DNA from: Aurantibacter aestuarii
GTDB taxonomy: Bacteria > Bacteroidota > Bacteroidia > Flavobacteriales > Flavobacteriaceae
Length of the DNA stretch: 64,000 bases
Direction: 5' to 3'
Assembly: GCF_003008425.1 (NCBI RefSeq)
Contig: NZ_PXOQ01000007.1
Location: forward strand, 1 to 64,000
Both the position numbers and the translations under genes were made by a program. A model generated the notes under the pieces. That model ran no database searches and was not told the origin of the DNA. It worked only from the letters and a program-made list of their open reading frames with translations. Shown in pieces: positions 43,255 through 52,788 of this stretch. Each line of letters begins with the position of its first letter. Positions within the stretch are counted from its first letter, which is position 1.

Positions 43255-44730
43255 TTAATATCCTTGATTTTGAGTCCATCGATTTCCTGTTAAAGCAATT
43301 TCAGTAGATGGAATTGGAAATACTTCATTTTTATTAGGTGTAAAACCTGGAATTTGTGAAGCAGCTCTATTGGTTCTAACCAAATCAAAAAACTGGTGTC
43401 CTTCACCAACTAATTCTAATTTTCTCTCGTTATAAATAGCTGTTGTTAAGGCAGGACCTGATGCTGACACGTCATTTAAAAGGTTTCCAAAAGCTCTTCT
43501 TCTTACACGGTTTAAGTAAGTTCTTGCTTGATCATCACTAATATTTCCTCTATTAAAAGCTTCTGCAGCCATTAAAAGTACATCTGCAAAACGAATAGCT
43601 CTGTAGTTATTAGGATTGGTAAGATTTGCATCTCCAATACCGGAATCTCCTTGTCTTGGTAAATATTTCCTGTTAAAAAATCCTGTATGTTCATTACCAG
43701 TACTAAATGTTGCTCCTGTATTGGCAGCCCATTCATCTATATTTAATATAGCAACATCTCGTCTTAAGTCATCGCTTTGGAAAGCATTGTACATGTCTTG
43801 CGTAGGAACATTAAAGCTAAATCCTGAATCGAATAAAGGACCATCGTAATTTCTTACTCCATTAAACCCTACAGCTACATTACCTTCACTACATTGTAAA
43901 CAACCAAAACCAGCACCTTCTAAATCTGTATATTGTACTTCAAAAACAGATTCTATATTATTCTCATTGTCATTTTCAAAAATAGTATCATAATCTACTA
44001 CTAAATCATAAGGACCAGTTTCAATAAGATCTTCTAAAACATTCGCCGCTTCAGGAAATTTATTTTGAAATAAATAAGCTTTTCCAAGTAGTGCTTGAGC
44101 AGCACCTTTGGTTGCTCTACCTGTATCTATTTGTGAAACTGGCAGATTATTCATTGCAAAAATTAAATCTTCTTCAATTTGGGCATATACAAGATTTTTT
44201 GAGGTTCTATCTATATCAAATTGCTCTCCAAAAAGAATTCTTTTATCTACTGCTAAAGGCACATCACCAAACCATTTTACAAGCTCAAAATAATAATAAG
44301 CTCTTAAAAATCGTGCTTGAGCAATAACATTAATTTTGTTTGGAAAATCTATTTTATCTTGAAACTCTAAAATAAAATTTGCTCGGTTTACTCCTGCAAA
44401 CATCCAACCCCAGATATCTCTTAACTGATCGTTTGTAGGTGTATGAATCATATCATCTACTTGTTGAATGCCCAAAACATCGTTTGCATTACCACCACCA
44501 GCTAATGTATTTTCGGATGCGATTTCTCCTAAAAGCACATTTAAATAGGTAGATTGAAGTAAATCATATGCTCCAATTAAAGCATCTTGGTAATCTTGTT
44601 CTGAATTAAAATAATTTTCAGAACTTTCATTTTGAGATTGTACATCTACAAAATCGTCACTACACGAGCTTATTAGCAACGCTAATAAAACCATTGGATA
44701 AATTATATTTTTTATATTCATAGCTTTCAT
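43255..44730 (-). CDS. SusD/RagB family nutrient-binding outer-membrane lipoprotein
   Basis: 491 residues with a lipoprotein signal (MVLLALLISSCSDDF), SusD-like helical N-terminus (FNSEQDYQDALIGAYDLLQ), RYYYF-type segment (ARFLRAYYYFELVKWFGDVPL) and the C-terminal family block (NPNNYRAIRFADVLLMAAEAFNR through ELVGEGHQFFDLVR). It caps the SusC pore and captures the oligosaccharide. ATG at 44721 (MNIKN) is an alternative start. It begins 7 bp after the SusC stop. Confidence 0.95.
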   Translation of the reverse strand: MKAMNIKNIIYPMVLLALLISSCSDDFVDVQSQNESSENYFNSEQDYQDALIGAYDLLQSTYLNVLLGEIASENTLAGGGNANDVLGIQQVDDMIHTPTNDQLRDIWGWMFAGVNRANFILEFQDKIDFPNKINVIAQARFLRAYYYFELVKWFGDVPLAVDKRILFGEQFDIDRTSKNLVYAQIEEDLIFAMNNLPVSQIDTGRATKGAAQALLGKAYLFQNKFPEAANVLEDLIETGPYDLVVDYDTIFENDNENNIESVFEVQYTDLEGAGFGCLQCSEGNVAVGFNGVRNYDGPLFDSGFSFNVPTQDMYNAFQSDDLRRDVAILNIDEWAANTGATFSTGNEHTGFFNRKYLPRQGDSGIGDANLTNPNNYRAIRFADVLLMAAEAFNRGNISDDQARTYLNRVRRRAFGNLLNDVSASGPALTTAIYNERKLELVGEGHQFFDLVRTNRAASQIPGFTPNKNEVFPIPSTEIALTGNRWTQNQGY

Positions 44731-44737
44731 TATTAGC

Positions 44738-47700
44738 TTAAAATTTTATGTTAGTACCAAATAAAAATGTTCTCGGGTTAGGGTAGAATCCATTATCAAA
44801 CCCGCCTCCAATTGGGGCACCATTAGAAGTTGTAGGATCAAATCCTCTATATTTTGTTAATGTAAAGACATTGCTTACAGATACATAAAATCTAATATTA
44901 TCTAATTTTATTTTCTCTAATTGATCTTTATTAAAGGTATAGCCTAATTGCATGTTTTGCGCTCTTAAGAAAGAACCATCTTCTACAAAATAATCTGAAA
45001 AAATGTTATTTGTAGTTGCTCCATTAGTAATTCTTGGTGTGCTATTGGTTGAATTTGGACCAGTCCATCGGTCTAATGCGTATACCGTTAAATTAGTTAC
45101 TTCGTCATTTCTATCGTAATTTCTAACAATATCGTTACCAATAGAAGCGAAGAAGTAGGTTTGAAAATCGAAATTTTTATAGTTTAAGGTTAAGTTTAAT
45201 CCCATAGTAGCATCAGGAATAGGATTCCCAATAAAGGTTCTATCGTCTTCATTGATAACACCATCGTTATTTTGATCTACAAAACGTAAGTCTCCAGGTT
45301 GTGGCACAGCTCCTAAAGACGATTGTGATGCATGACTATCTACCTCCGCTTGATTTTGAAAAATTCCATTAGTTTGATAGCCGTAAAAAACACCTATTGG
45401 CTGTCCTTCCTGCATTCTGGAAACGTCTGTTTGTCCTATTCCAAAACTTCCGCCCGAGATATATCCAATCTGATTTTCCACAGATAGCACTTCATTATCT
45501 AAGGATGTTACGTTATAACTTAAATTAAATGAAAAGTTGTCGGAAATTTTATCTTTATAACTTATTAAAAATTCTAAACCACTATTTCTAACAGAACCAG
45601 CGTTTAAGGTTGGATTTGCCGAACCTGGAGCAGACGTTCCTAATATTCTTGAAGACTCTACTTGCAACAACAAATTATCGGTTTTTCTAGAAAAATAATC
45701 GGCAGTTATTTCTATTTTATTTTTAAGAAAACGTGCGTCTAAACCAACATCAAATGTTTTTTGTTCTTCCCATTTAATTTCAGGGTTTGAGACTGCTCCT
45801 ATTGCCGATCCAAATTGTAACTGGTCATTAAAAACATAAACGCCTTCGCCTGTTAACAGTGACTCAAAACCAAAAGCAGGTATTCTGTCATTTCCTAAAA
45901 TTCCATAAGATGTTCGAAACTTCAAAAAGTTTAATACTGAACTGTTCTCTAAAAAAGACTCATCTGAAGCTACCCAACCAAAAGAGGCAGATGGAAAATA
46001 ACCGAACTTATTGTTTGGTCCAAAAGCGGTAGAGCCATCTCTACGTAATACACCCGAAAACAAGTACTTTCCTTTATAGTTATACTGAACCCTTGCAAAA
46101 TAAGATAGAAGTCTTGAGTCGAAAAAGCGGTTACTAATGGTAGCATATGGATCTGTAACATTAGTTCCGTCCGATATAGAAGCATTATTAAAAGTTGCCG
46201 TGTCAGGTAATCCATCGGCTACAGTTAAATAAAAATCTCCTGTTGTTTTAAAAACTGAAGTTCCTAAAGTAACTTTAACATCATGAGCATCATTAAAAGT
46301 TTTTTCATAATTAATAAATGCGTCATACGTATAATCTCTAAAAAATTGTTCACCTTCAACGTATTGTCTGTTTGTTGCATTGTCAAAAACTGAACCATTA
46401 CCGTATTCTACAATAGGATTAAAATTTCGTGTTCTAACTTCTGAATAATTCCATTGATAATTAGATTCTACTGAAAAATTATTCCAAAAATCATATTTCA
46501 AACCAAATACACCACTTAATTTGTCTACTTGAGCTCGATTAAACGTATTTTCAATCTGTTTAAGTGGATTAACCACTTCTATAGGATGGTCTACAGAAGA
46601 AGAAAATTCTCCATTTTCATTATAAACTGGCGTTGTTGGTCTAAAGTTTACAGCATTAAATAAGACCGAGCCTAAAGCATTTTCAGGTAAGGTTTTTCTA
46701 ACAGTTCCAGAATAAATAAGGTTTGCCTTTAATTTAAGGTTTTCTAAAATATCTGTACCAAAATTAGCTCTGGTAGTATATCTTGTAAAGTTAGCTTTTG
46801 GTCCACCAACAATTCCGTCTTGTGTTAGCAAGGAAGAACCAAAAGAATAAGTAGATTTTTTAGACCCACCACTTACAGTAATACTATTATTAAAAATCAA
46901 GGCGTTTTCAAAAACTTCATCTTGCCAATTGGTCCCGTTTCCTAAGGTTTGAATATTATTAAATACAAGTGGGTCTCCATTAGCGGCAGCAGCTTCATTT
47001 TTTAATAGCGCATATTCTGTTGCGTTTAATACTGGTAATTTTCTTGTGGTTTGCTGGAAACCCGCATAAGCATCGTATTCAAATTTTAAAGGACTTTCCT
47101 TTCTACCTGTTTTTGTGGTAATTAAAATGACTCCATTGGCAGCTCTTACTCCATAAATTCCAGCAGTAGCATCTTTTAGTACGGTATAACTTTCTATATC
47201 ACTTGGATTAACAACACTTAAATCCTCTACGACATTACCATCTACTAATATTAACGGTCTGTTATCTCCATTAGTAGAGATTCCTCTTATTCTAATATCC
47301 GATGCGCTACCTGGTGACCCAGATTGAGAAGTTACATTAACCCCTGCAACTTGTCCTTGTAAAGCCTGTTCTATACGAGTGGGTTTTAAAGCTTCAATGG
47401 TTTCACTATTTACAGTTGAAACTGCTCCAGTAACTTCTTTTTTCTTTTGTGTTCCATAACCTACAATTACCACTTCATCTAATTGCGAAACATCTTCGGA
47501 AAGACTTACGTTAATAGCAGAATTACTGGAAACTGTAATTTCTTGTGTTAAATAACCTACATAAGAAAATTGTAAAACGTCACCAGCCATAACATTAGAT
47601 ATGGTATAATTACCGTCAAAATCTGTGGTCGTTCCTTTACTCGTGTTTTTTATAATAACGTTTACGCCTGGTATGGGCAAACCATCATTACTATCTGTAA

Positions 47701-47785
47701 CAAGACCGCTTATATCTATATTACTTTGAGAAAATCCAAAATTACACATTAAGGATAACGCAATTAATGTTAGTAGTTTTTTCAT
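44738..47785 (-). CDS. SusC/RagA family TonB-linked outer-membrane transporter
   Basis: 1,015 residues. Signal peptide (MKKLLTLIALSLMCNFGFSQ), carboxypeptidase-D-like regulatory domain (ISGLVTDSNDGLPIPGVNV), TonB box and plug (DEVVIVGYGTQKKKEVTGA; IRGISTNGDNRPLILVDG) and a long barrel ending in FLFGTNIKF. It imports oligosaccharides with SusD in a TonB-dependent way. It is the first gene of the PUL, preceded by a motif-rich 238-bp gap shared with the regulator. Confidence 0.96.
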   Translation of the reverse strand: MKKLLTLIALSLMCNFGFSQSNIDISGLVTDSNDGLPIPGVNVIIKNTSKGTTTDFDGNYTISNVMAGDVLQFSYVGYLTQEITVSSNSAINVSLSEDVSQLDEVVIVGYGTQKKKEVTGAVSTVNSETIEALKPTRIEQALQGQVAGVNVTSQSGSPGSASDIRIRGISTNGDNRPLILVDGNVVEDLSVVNPSDIESYTVLKDATAGIYGVRAANGVILITTKTGRKESPLKFEYDAYAGFQQTTRKLPVLNATEYALLKNEAAAANGDPLVFNNIQTLGNGTNWQDEVFENALIFNNSITVSGGSKKSTYSFGSSLLTQDGIVGGPKANFTRYTTRANFGTDILENLKLKANLIYSGTVRKTLPENALGSVLFNAVNFRPTTPVYNENGEFSSSVDHPIEVVNPLKQIENTFNRAQVDKLSGVFGLKYDFWNNFSVESNYQWNYSEVRTRNFNPIVEYGNGSVFDNATNRQYVEGEQFFRDYTYDAFINYEKTFNDAHDVKVTLGTSVFKTTGDFYLTVADGLPDTATFNNASISDGTNVTDPYATISNRFFDSRLLSYFARVQYNYKGKYLFSGVLRRDGSTAFGPNNKFGYFPSASFGWVASDESFLENSSVLNFLKFRTSYGILGNDRIPAFGFESLLTGEGVYVFNDQLQFGSAIGAVSNPEIKWEEQKTFDVGLDARFLKNKIEITADYFSRKTDNLLLQVESSRILGTSAPGSANPTLNAGSVRNSGLEFLISYKDKISDNFSFNLSYNVTSLDNEVLSVENQIGYISGGSFGIGQTDVSRMQEGQPIGVFYGYQTNGIFQNQAEVDSHASQSSLGAVPQPGDLRFVDQNNDGVINEDDRTFIGNPIPDATMGLNLTLNYKNFDFQTYFFASIGNDIVRNYDRNDEVTNLTVYALDRWTGPNSTNSTPRITNGATTNNIFSDYFVEDGSFLRAQNMQLGYTFNKDQLEKIKLDNIRFYVSVSNVFTLTKYRGFDPTTSNGAPIGGGFDNGFYPNPRTFLFGTNIKF

Positions 47786-47855
47786 ATAATGTAAAATTCA
47801 GCTTTAAATTTTTTTATAAAAATAAAAAGAATGCTAATAGAATGTTAATTTCACA

Positions 47856-48000
47856 CCACTACAAAAAACATACAATTAAAACAAGGAAGATAAATAGGCA
47901 TCAAAGCCCCACTACAACGTTATAGTAAGGTGTAATTATAATTTAAAAATCAACTATCAAAAAACAATAGATTCAGACTATTGTAGTGGTGTTGTAGTGG
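47856..48000. promoter_or_regulatory. Four copies of the 9-bp motif CCACTACAA upstream of susC
   Basis: CCACTACAA at 47856 and 47909 on the plus strand; its reverse complement TTGTAGTGG at 47981 and 47992. The last two are in direct repeat 11 bp apart, about one helical turn. All lie between susC and the regulator gene. I infer binding sites for the LuxR-type regulator, which is encoded next door. The remaining sequence is A/T-rich, and I see no perfect TAnnTTTG box. Confidence 0.65.
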
Positions 48001-48023
48001 TAAAATAAGAGCTTGTATAGTTG

Positions 48024-50807
48024 TTAAAGCTCCAAAATATAGTTTGTAAGACTAGCATCATGGTCCAATTCCATTTTTTTTCTCAATCTATATCTTTTAA
48101 CCTCGACGCTTTTTGGAGAAATATTTAATAGCGGTGCGATTTCTTTAGAGGATAAATTTAACCTTAGATAAGCACATAATTTTAAATCGGTTGGAGTTAG
48201 ATTTGGATGGACTTCCTTTATTTTATTAAAAAAATCTTTATCTGCATTATTAAACGCTTCTTGGAAAAATTCCCAATCATTAGAATCATTAATATTTTTA
48301 TCTAAAAGCTTAATTACCTTATCTAAGGTATTTGACTTATTATAAGAAATCAATTCCTTTTTAATGGTATTAAGAAATTCATTTTTCTTAATAATACTCA
48401 TTGTAGAAATAGCTAACTCTCTATTTTTACTTTCAATGTCTTGTTTAAGCTTTTCATTTTTAAATGCCGTAAGCTGTTGTTCATTTTCTAACTTTTTAAA
48501 ACTTAACTCTTGCTTTGTTTTTTCTAATGCTTGTTCCTGCTTACGTTTAAAATAGTTGGTATATAAAAAATGCATCAATAAAGAAAAAAGTATAAACCCG
48601 AACAAGTAAATTACAATCATAACATTAGAGACATACCAAGGTTTATTTATACTAAACATAAATTCTTTAGCATCTAATTCTTGAGAGCCAATTTTTGCTT
48701 TTACTTTAAACGAGTAATCTCCAAATGGTAGGTTTTTATAAAGTTGAAGGTTTGAGCTGCTCCAATCGGACCAATGATTATCAAAACCCTCTAAAAAACA
48801 ACTATAATCAACTTGTTCATACTTACTGTAAAGAGGTACACTGTAAGTAATTTTCACATTATTTTCTTCTGGTCTAAATTCTGGACTATTTGATAATGAA
48901 ACGGGTTTAAATTTTAAATCTTTTTTTGAAACCTGAACAGTATTAAGCTCTAGTTTTAATTTATTATTAAAATCATTTGCCTGATTGATGCTTTCTAAAT
49001 TAAGCTTTATATATCCAAAAGACGTTCCTAGTAAATAGGTATATGCATTAAGTTGAGAAATATTCTCAAAACCAGTCATACTTTCTCTTAAAGTACTTTT
49101 AAACGGAATTTTATTAACTGTAAAGTCAACCGATAGATTTCCTGGTTCTAAAGCCAGAATATGGTTTTTTGTGAATGCCCAAAGATTGTTAGAAGTACTA
49201 ACAAGCTTCCCTGAAATATAGTTCTCTTTTGTAAAAAGTTGACTAAGCTTATTTTCTTTTTTAAAAGTTGTCTTTTTATAGACAAAAACTCCCTTGGAAT
49301 TTGCATAATAAATGTTGTTTTGAAACTTTGTAAGACTTGAGTTAGAGCCTTTATTAAATATAGAATCAAAACTTTTTACTGACCGCACTCTAGTCAATTC
49401 TGTATTAAATTTTAATTGATATAAACCTTTATATTCATGATTTACAAGTAACGAATTTTCACTGACTTCAAAAAAACGTGTAGAGATCTCAAAACCTTTA
49501 ATTTGATGGCTAAATTCCCAATTTTTATTATTTTTTTTAAGTACGGACAATCCATTATAATTACCTTGTAAAATAGTAGAATCTGAGAGAGATTTAAAAT
49601 CCCAAGTACCTTGTAAATTGCCTAATTTTTTTGCAATATTAGATGCTATTATAAAACTACCATTATTATGACCGCAAAATAAGGTGTTATCTATAATCTT
49701 TAAGTTCCAAACTTGACCTTCCGTATTTCTGACTAACTCAAATTCTGAATAAGAATTATCTAAAGACTTCCAGAACAAACCTTGATTTGTACCTAAATAA
49801 AGATTATTATTATAAACTATCGAAGTATAAACCGTACCTAAAGCACCATTATTATCTGTATAGACTCTATAAGGTGAATTGAATTTTATACTATTTATGC
49901 CTCTATCTAATCCTAACCAGATATTCTCAGCATCATCTTCAAAAAGACTTAATACTGTATTATTGCCTAAGCCATTACTTTGGTTAATTTGATAAACAAC
50001 CTCACCATTATTATTAAGTACAATAATACCATTAGAAATTGTCCCTAAAATGTATTTTTGATTATTTAATTTTGAGGCACTATAAATAGAACTGGTCTCA
50101 CTTAAATTATTAATTTCGGTTTCCCATGGCTCCCATATTGCATTTACAAGTTTAAAAAAACCTTTATTTTCGGTTATTAATACGAGCCCATTATTAGAAT
50201 TAAAAATATTAATAATTCTCTCGGTTTTAAATTGATTTGATAGCAGTTGCGCCTCTCCATTAATAAGTTGAAATAATCCTAATCCATTTTTTTGAAAATA
50301 AATATTATTATTAACCTTAAACATTTTTAAAATTGTCTCTTTTGAATCGATAATTTTAAATGTTTGATTTAAGGTATTATAAATGTAAATTCTATTTAGC
50401 GATTGGAAAAGCACAAAATTATTAAGACTACAAATATTCCAAATTTGCTCATCTTCAATCATCTCTATTTTATCGGATAAGGAATTATAATTTAATAAGC
50501 CAAACCTGTCTTTTTCCCAATAGCCAAATTCCATATAATAGCCTGAAAAAATTTTATCATTTATAACTGCTACAGAACGTTGGATCGTTTGGTTTGGAGA
50601 ATCATAAAGTGTCCAATTTGCTCCATTAAACTCAAGCAGACCTTTATTATTTGCTACATATATAAATTTATTTGAACTTTGGGATATACCCCAGTTTTGA
50701 TTTTCTGCGTCGTAATCTTGCGGTGTGTAAATGCTTATTGGCGGGAATTCCTGAGCAAATAGAGAAAAACTACAAAAACAAAAAAAGAGTAATATGTACC
50801 TGTGCAT
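48024..50807 (-). CDS. One-protein sensor-regulator: propeller, Y_Y_Y domain, TM helix, LuxR-type HTH
   Basis: 927 residues from the ATG at 50807 (50822 adds five residues). Signal peptide (YILLFFCFCSFSLFAQ), periplasmic two-component-regulator propeller repeats (about 25-590, for example DDAENIWLGLDRGINSIKF), a Y_Y_Y domain (about 620-720), one membrane helix (about 725-745), a coiled coil (about 750-800) and a C-terminal LuxR-like HTH (LTPTDLKLCAYLRLNLSSKEIAPLLNISPKSVEVKRYRLRKK). No kinase or receiver domain is present. It should sense an oligosaccharide outside and act directly on DNA, switching on the PUL. Confidence 0.9.
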   Translation of the reverse strand: MHRYILLFFCFCSFSLFAQEFPPISIYTPQDYDAENQNWGISQSSNKFIYVANNKGLLEFNGANWTLYDSPNQTIQRSVAVINDKIFSGYYMEFGYWEKDRFGLLNYNSLSDKIEMIEDEQIWNICSLNNFVLFQSLNRIYIYNTLNQTFKIIDSKETILKMFKVNNNIYFQKNGLGLFQLINGEAQLLSNQFKTERIINIFNSNNGLVLITENKGFFKLVNAIWEPWETEINNLSETSSIYSASKLNNQKYILGTISNGIIVLNNNGEVVYQINQSNGLGNNTVLSLFEDDAENIWLGLDRGINSIKFNSPYRVYTDNNGALGTVYTSIVYNNNLYLGTNQGLFWKSLDNSYSEFELVRNTEGQVWNLKIIDNTLFCGHNNGSFIIASNIAKKLGNLQGTWDFKSLSDSTILQGNYNGLSVLKKNNKNWEFSHQIKGFEISTRFFEVSENSLLVNHEYKGLYQLKFNTELTRVRSVKSFDSIFNKGSNSSLTKFQNNIYYANSKGVFVYKKTTFKKENKLSQLFTKENYISGKLVSTSNNLWAFTKNHILALEPGNLSVDFTVNKIPFKSTLRESMTGFENISQLNAYTYLLGTSFGYIKLNLESINQANDFNNKLKLELNTVQVSKKDLKFKPVSLSNSPEFRPEENNVKITYSVPLYSKYEQVDYSCFLEGFDNHWSDWSSSNLQLYKNLPFGDYSFKVKAKIGSQELDAKEFMFSINKPWYVSNVMIVIYLFGFILFSLLMHFLYTNYFKRKQEQALEKTKQELSFKKLENEQQLTAFKNEKLKQDIESKNRELAISTMSIIKKNEFLNTIKKELISYNKSNTLDKVIKLLDKNINDSNDWEFFQEAFNNADKDFFNKIKEVHPNLTPTDLKLCAYLRLNLSSKEIAPLLNISPKSVEVKRYRLRKKMELDHDASLTNYILEL

Positions 50808-50987
50808 GGATTGACTAAACATTTAAACCAATATACAAAGGAAATAACTCAAAATAAAGAAACAGTCTTAAAACAAAAAAGCATCCCAATTTTCTATACA
50901 GAAAAAAGGAAAGCTTCTCATTGGTTTAACTACTTAAACCTACTGATAATCTTCCAATTACCAGCCAACACAACTAATTTTATTGCT

Positions 50988-51018
50988 TAAAAAAAGCTCC
51001 AAATTTCTTTGAAGCTTT
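50988..51018 (-). terminator. Terminator after tRNA-Asp
   Basis: Minus strand AAGCTTCAAA and TTTGGAGCTT pair with one G-U, followed by a T-run. It lies 13 bp after the tRNA 3' end. The rest of the gap back to 50808 shows no gene. Confidence 0.7.
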
Positions 51019-51030
51019 AGTTGCAATTTG

Positions 51031-51104
51031 CGGTCTGGACGGGACTCGAACCCGCGACCTCCGCCGTGACAGGGCGGCATTCTAACCAGCTGAACTACCA
51101 GACC
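51031..51104 (-). tRNA. tRNA-Asp (GTC anticodon)
   Basis: 74 nt. Acceptor arm GGTCTGG/CCAGACC plus discriminator G; D arm (TAGTTCAGCTGGTTAGA); anticodon arm CCGCC-CTGTCAC-GGCGG with GTC; T arm GCGGG-TTCGAGT-CCCGT. The CCA end is not encoded. Confidence 0.96.
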
Positions 51105-51122
51105 GTTGCTTTATTGCGAGTG

Positions 51123-51153
51123 CAAATATAGAATGCTTTTTTAATTATCCCAA
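51123..51153 (-). promoter_or_regulatory. Promoter of tRNA-Asp
   Basis: Minus strand TATATTTG (51123-51130) and TTG (51151-51153) with a 20-bp spacer, a full match to the Bacteroidota consensus, 18 bp before the tRNA 5' end. Confidence 0.7.
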
Positions 51154-51176
51154 ACAAAAAAAGATTTTTTTTTATT

Positions 51177-52106
51177 TTAAATCATTTTTTGTCGTTCTAT
51201 AAGATAGGTTGAAAGAATTAAGTTAAAATCCGCATTAATATCTGCCAATACATATTTCACTCTGTTTTGTCCGCATTTAATTTTAAATTCGGATATAACA
51301 CGCTCTATTTCAGTTTTATAATTATCCTTTATAGTATCCGCATACAAATCGATTTGTTCTCCGGTTTCCACATCGGTATAACGTTTTGGAGTATTATTAA
51401 AATCGAAATTAATTTCTTTATTTTTATCGATGACATGAAATAAAACCACTTCATGCTTATTGTGTTTAAGATGTCTTATAGCTTCAAAGAGTTTATCTTG
51501 ATCTATTTCTGGCTGAAACAAATCTGTGAACAAGACAATTAATGAGCGTCTGTGTATTTTCTCTGCAATAAGATGCAAGTACTTATAAGTGTTGGTAGAA
51601 ACCTGCTTAGGCTTACTTAATACTATTTTACTTAATTGTCCTAACAACATATCATGGTGGCGCTCGCTGCCTTTTTCTTGGGCATAAAAGTCGTAAGTAT
51701 TACTGTAAATACTTAATCCTACAGCATCACGCTGTTTTTTAAGCATGTGCATAAGACTTGCACTGGCTAGAGCCGAAAAAGAAATTTTATTTAAATGGTC
51801 TATGGTAAATTCCTTAAGCTCGGGATAATGCATAGAGCTACTATTATCTATAATAATATGGCAGCGTAAATTAGTTTCATCGTCATAACGCTTAGTATAG
51901 AGCTTATCGGTTTTGGCATAAAGCTTCCAGTCTATATGTCGCGTGCTTTCGCCTTGGTTATATAGTTTATGCTCTGCAAACTCTGCCGAAAACCCGTGAA
52001 ACGGACTTTTATGCATGCCAGAAATAAAGCCTTCTACGACTTGTTTTGCCAGAAAAGGAAGATTTTTAAATCCGCCTACTTTATTAACCTCATCTCTTAC
52101 ATTCAT
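51177..52106 (-). CDS. DUF58 domain-containing protein
   Basis: 309 residues with the DUF58 signature (GESTRHIDWKLYAKTDKLYTKRYDDETNLRCHIIIDNSSSM, about 52-93). A VWA-like fold with the DxSxS pattern of a MIDAS site follows. These proteins are usually encoded with a MoxR ATPase; none is present here. It is monocistronic and lies between the tRNA and trxA. Confidence 0.92.
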   Translation of the reverse strand: MNVRDEVNKVGGFKNLPFLAKQVVEGFISGMHKSPFHGFSAEFAEHKLYNQGESTRHIDWKLYAKTDKLYTKRYDDETNLRCHIIIDNSSSMHYPELKEFTIDHLNKISFSALASASLMHMLKKQRDAVGLSIYSNTYDFYAQEKGSERHHDMLLGQLSKIVLSKPKQVSTNTYKYLHLIAEKIHRRSLIVLFTDLFQPEIDQDKLFEAIRHLKHNKHEVVLFHVIDKNKEINFDFNNTPKRYTDVETGEQIDLYADTIKDNYKTEIERVISEFKIKCGQNRVKYVLADINADFNLILSTYLIERQKMI

Positions 52107-52120
52107 TATAGTGCGTATTT

Positions 52121-52207
52121 TGCGTTAAGGATGCAGCAACTTGTTTGAGCTCTTAAAAAATAAGGCTTTAGCTTATTTTTTAAAGCGAGTTGCTGCAGCC
52201 TGACCCG
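52121..52207 (-). repeat. Palindromic repeat element, copy A
   Basis: Read on the minus strand it starts with CGGGTCAGGCT, then an arm GCAGCAACT, CGCTTT, an inner 12-bp perfect stem (TTAAAAAATAAG/CTTATTTTTTAA), AGAGCTCAAACAA, the matching arm AGTTGCTGC and ATCCTTAACGCA. Copy B at 52789 keeps the same skeleton. It is probably a non-autonomous REP/MITE-like element; no transposase is nearby. Confidence 0.75.
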
Positions 52208-52240
52208 ATAGGGTAACGCCATAACATAGAGTCTAAACTA

Positions 52241-52270
52241 AAAAAGGTTTGCCATATAGACAAACCTTTT
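52241..52270 (-). terminator. Terminator of trxA
   Basis: AAAAGGTTTG and CAAACCTTTT form a 10-bp stem, with a T-run on the minus strand, 22 bp after the trxA stop. Confidence 0.88.
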
Positions 52271-52292
52271 CTTCTATTAAATATATTCTGGT

Positions 52293-52610
52293 TTATAATA
52301 AACCGTCTATTGCTTCTGCATAAGTGTTTTTTGGTGCTACACCAACTTGACGACCTACTACTTCTCCATTTTTAAATACTAAAACAGTTGGGATATTACG
52401 TACGCCGTATTTTGCTGCAAATTCCTGATTTGCATCTACGTCTAATTTTCCTACAACAGCTTTACCTTCGTAATCTTTGCTAATCTCGTCTATTACTGGT
52501 CCTACCATACGGCATGGTCCACACCAAGCTGCCCAAAAATCTACCATTACTGGTTTGTCGCTTTTTAATACTATTTCTTCAAAGTTTGCATCTGTAATTT
52601 CTAATGCCAT
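52293..52610 (-). CDS. trxA: Thioredoxin
   Basis: 105 residues, the usual size. The active site is WAAWCGPCRMV (CGPC), with the cis-proline in RNIPTVLVFKNGE. It is a general cytoplasmic disulfide reductase for enzymes such as ribonucleotide reductase. It stands alone between two copies of a palindromic repeat element and has its own promoter and terminator. Confidence 0.97.
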   Translation of the reverse strand: MALEITDANFEEIVLKSDKPVMVDFWAAWCGPCRMVGPVIDEISKDYEGKAVVGKLDVDANQEFAAKYGVRNIPTVLVFKNGEVVGRQVGVAPKNTYAEAIDGLL

Positions 52611-52633
52611 AATGTTATGTTTTAATCGTTAAT

Positions 52634-52661
52634 GTTATATTTTACATACAAGGTTAGTCAA
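52634..52661 (-). promoter_or_regulatory. Candidate promoter of trxA, sigma70-like
   Basis: Minus strand TTGACT (52656-52661), 16-bp spacer, TATAAC (52634-52639). This is not the TAnnTTTG type; it is 24 bp before the ATG. Confidence 0.4.
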
Positions 52662-52788
52662 AAAATTTGCCAAAGCTTACATTAGTACTATTCAATTTAT
52701 TTATAGACAGATTGACGGTTTTTATACCAGTTTTGTCATTACTAAATATAGGTATTTATTTTTTAGAGCACAACCCTACATTTCATTT

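Noticed and set aside
43238-43279. Longer start for the PKD surface lipoprotein at 43279
   Set aside because: It overlaps the SusD coding end and would bury the lipoprotein signal behind 14 residues.
50802-50990. Plus-strand frame of 62 codons before tRNA-Asp
   Set aside because: It overlaps the start of the regulator gene on the other strand, has no homology, and ends at the tRNA terminator.
51177-52106. MoxR/DUF58/VWA (BatABCD-type) operon
   Set aside because: Only the DUF58 gene is present; neighbours are a tRNA and trxA.
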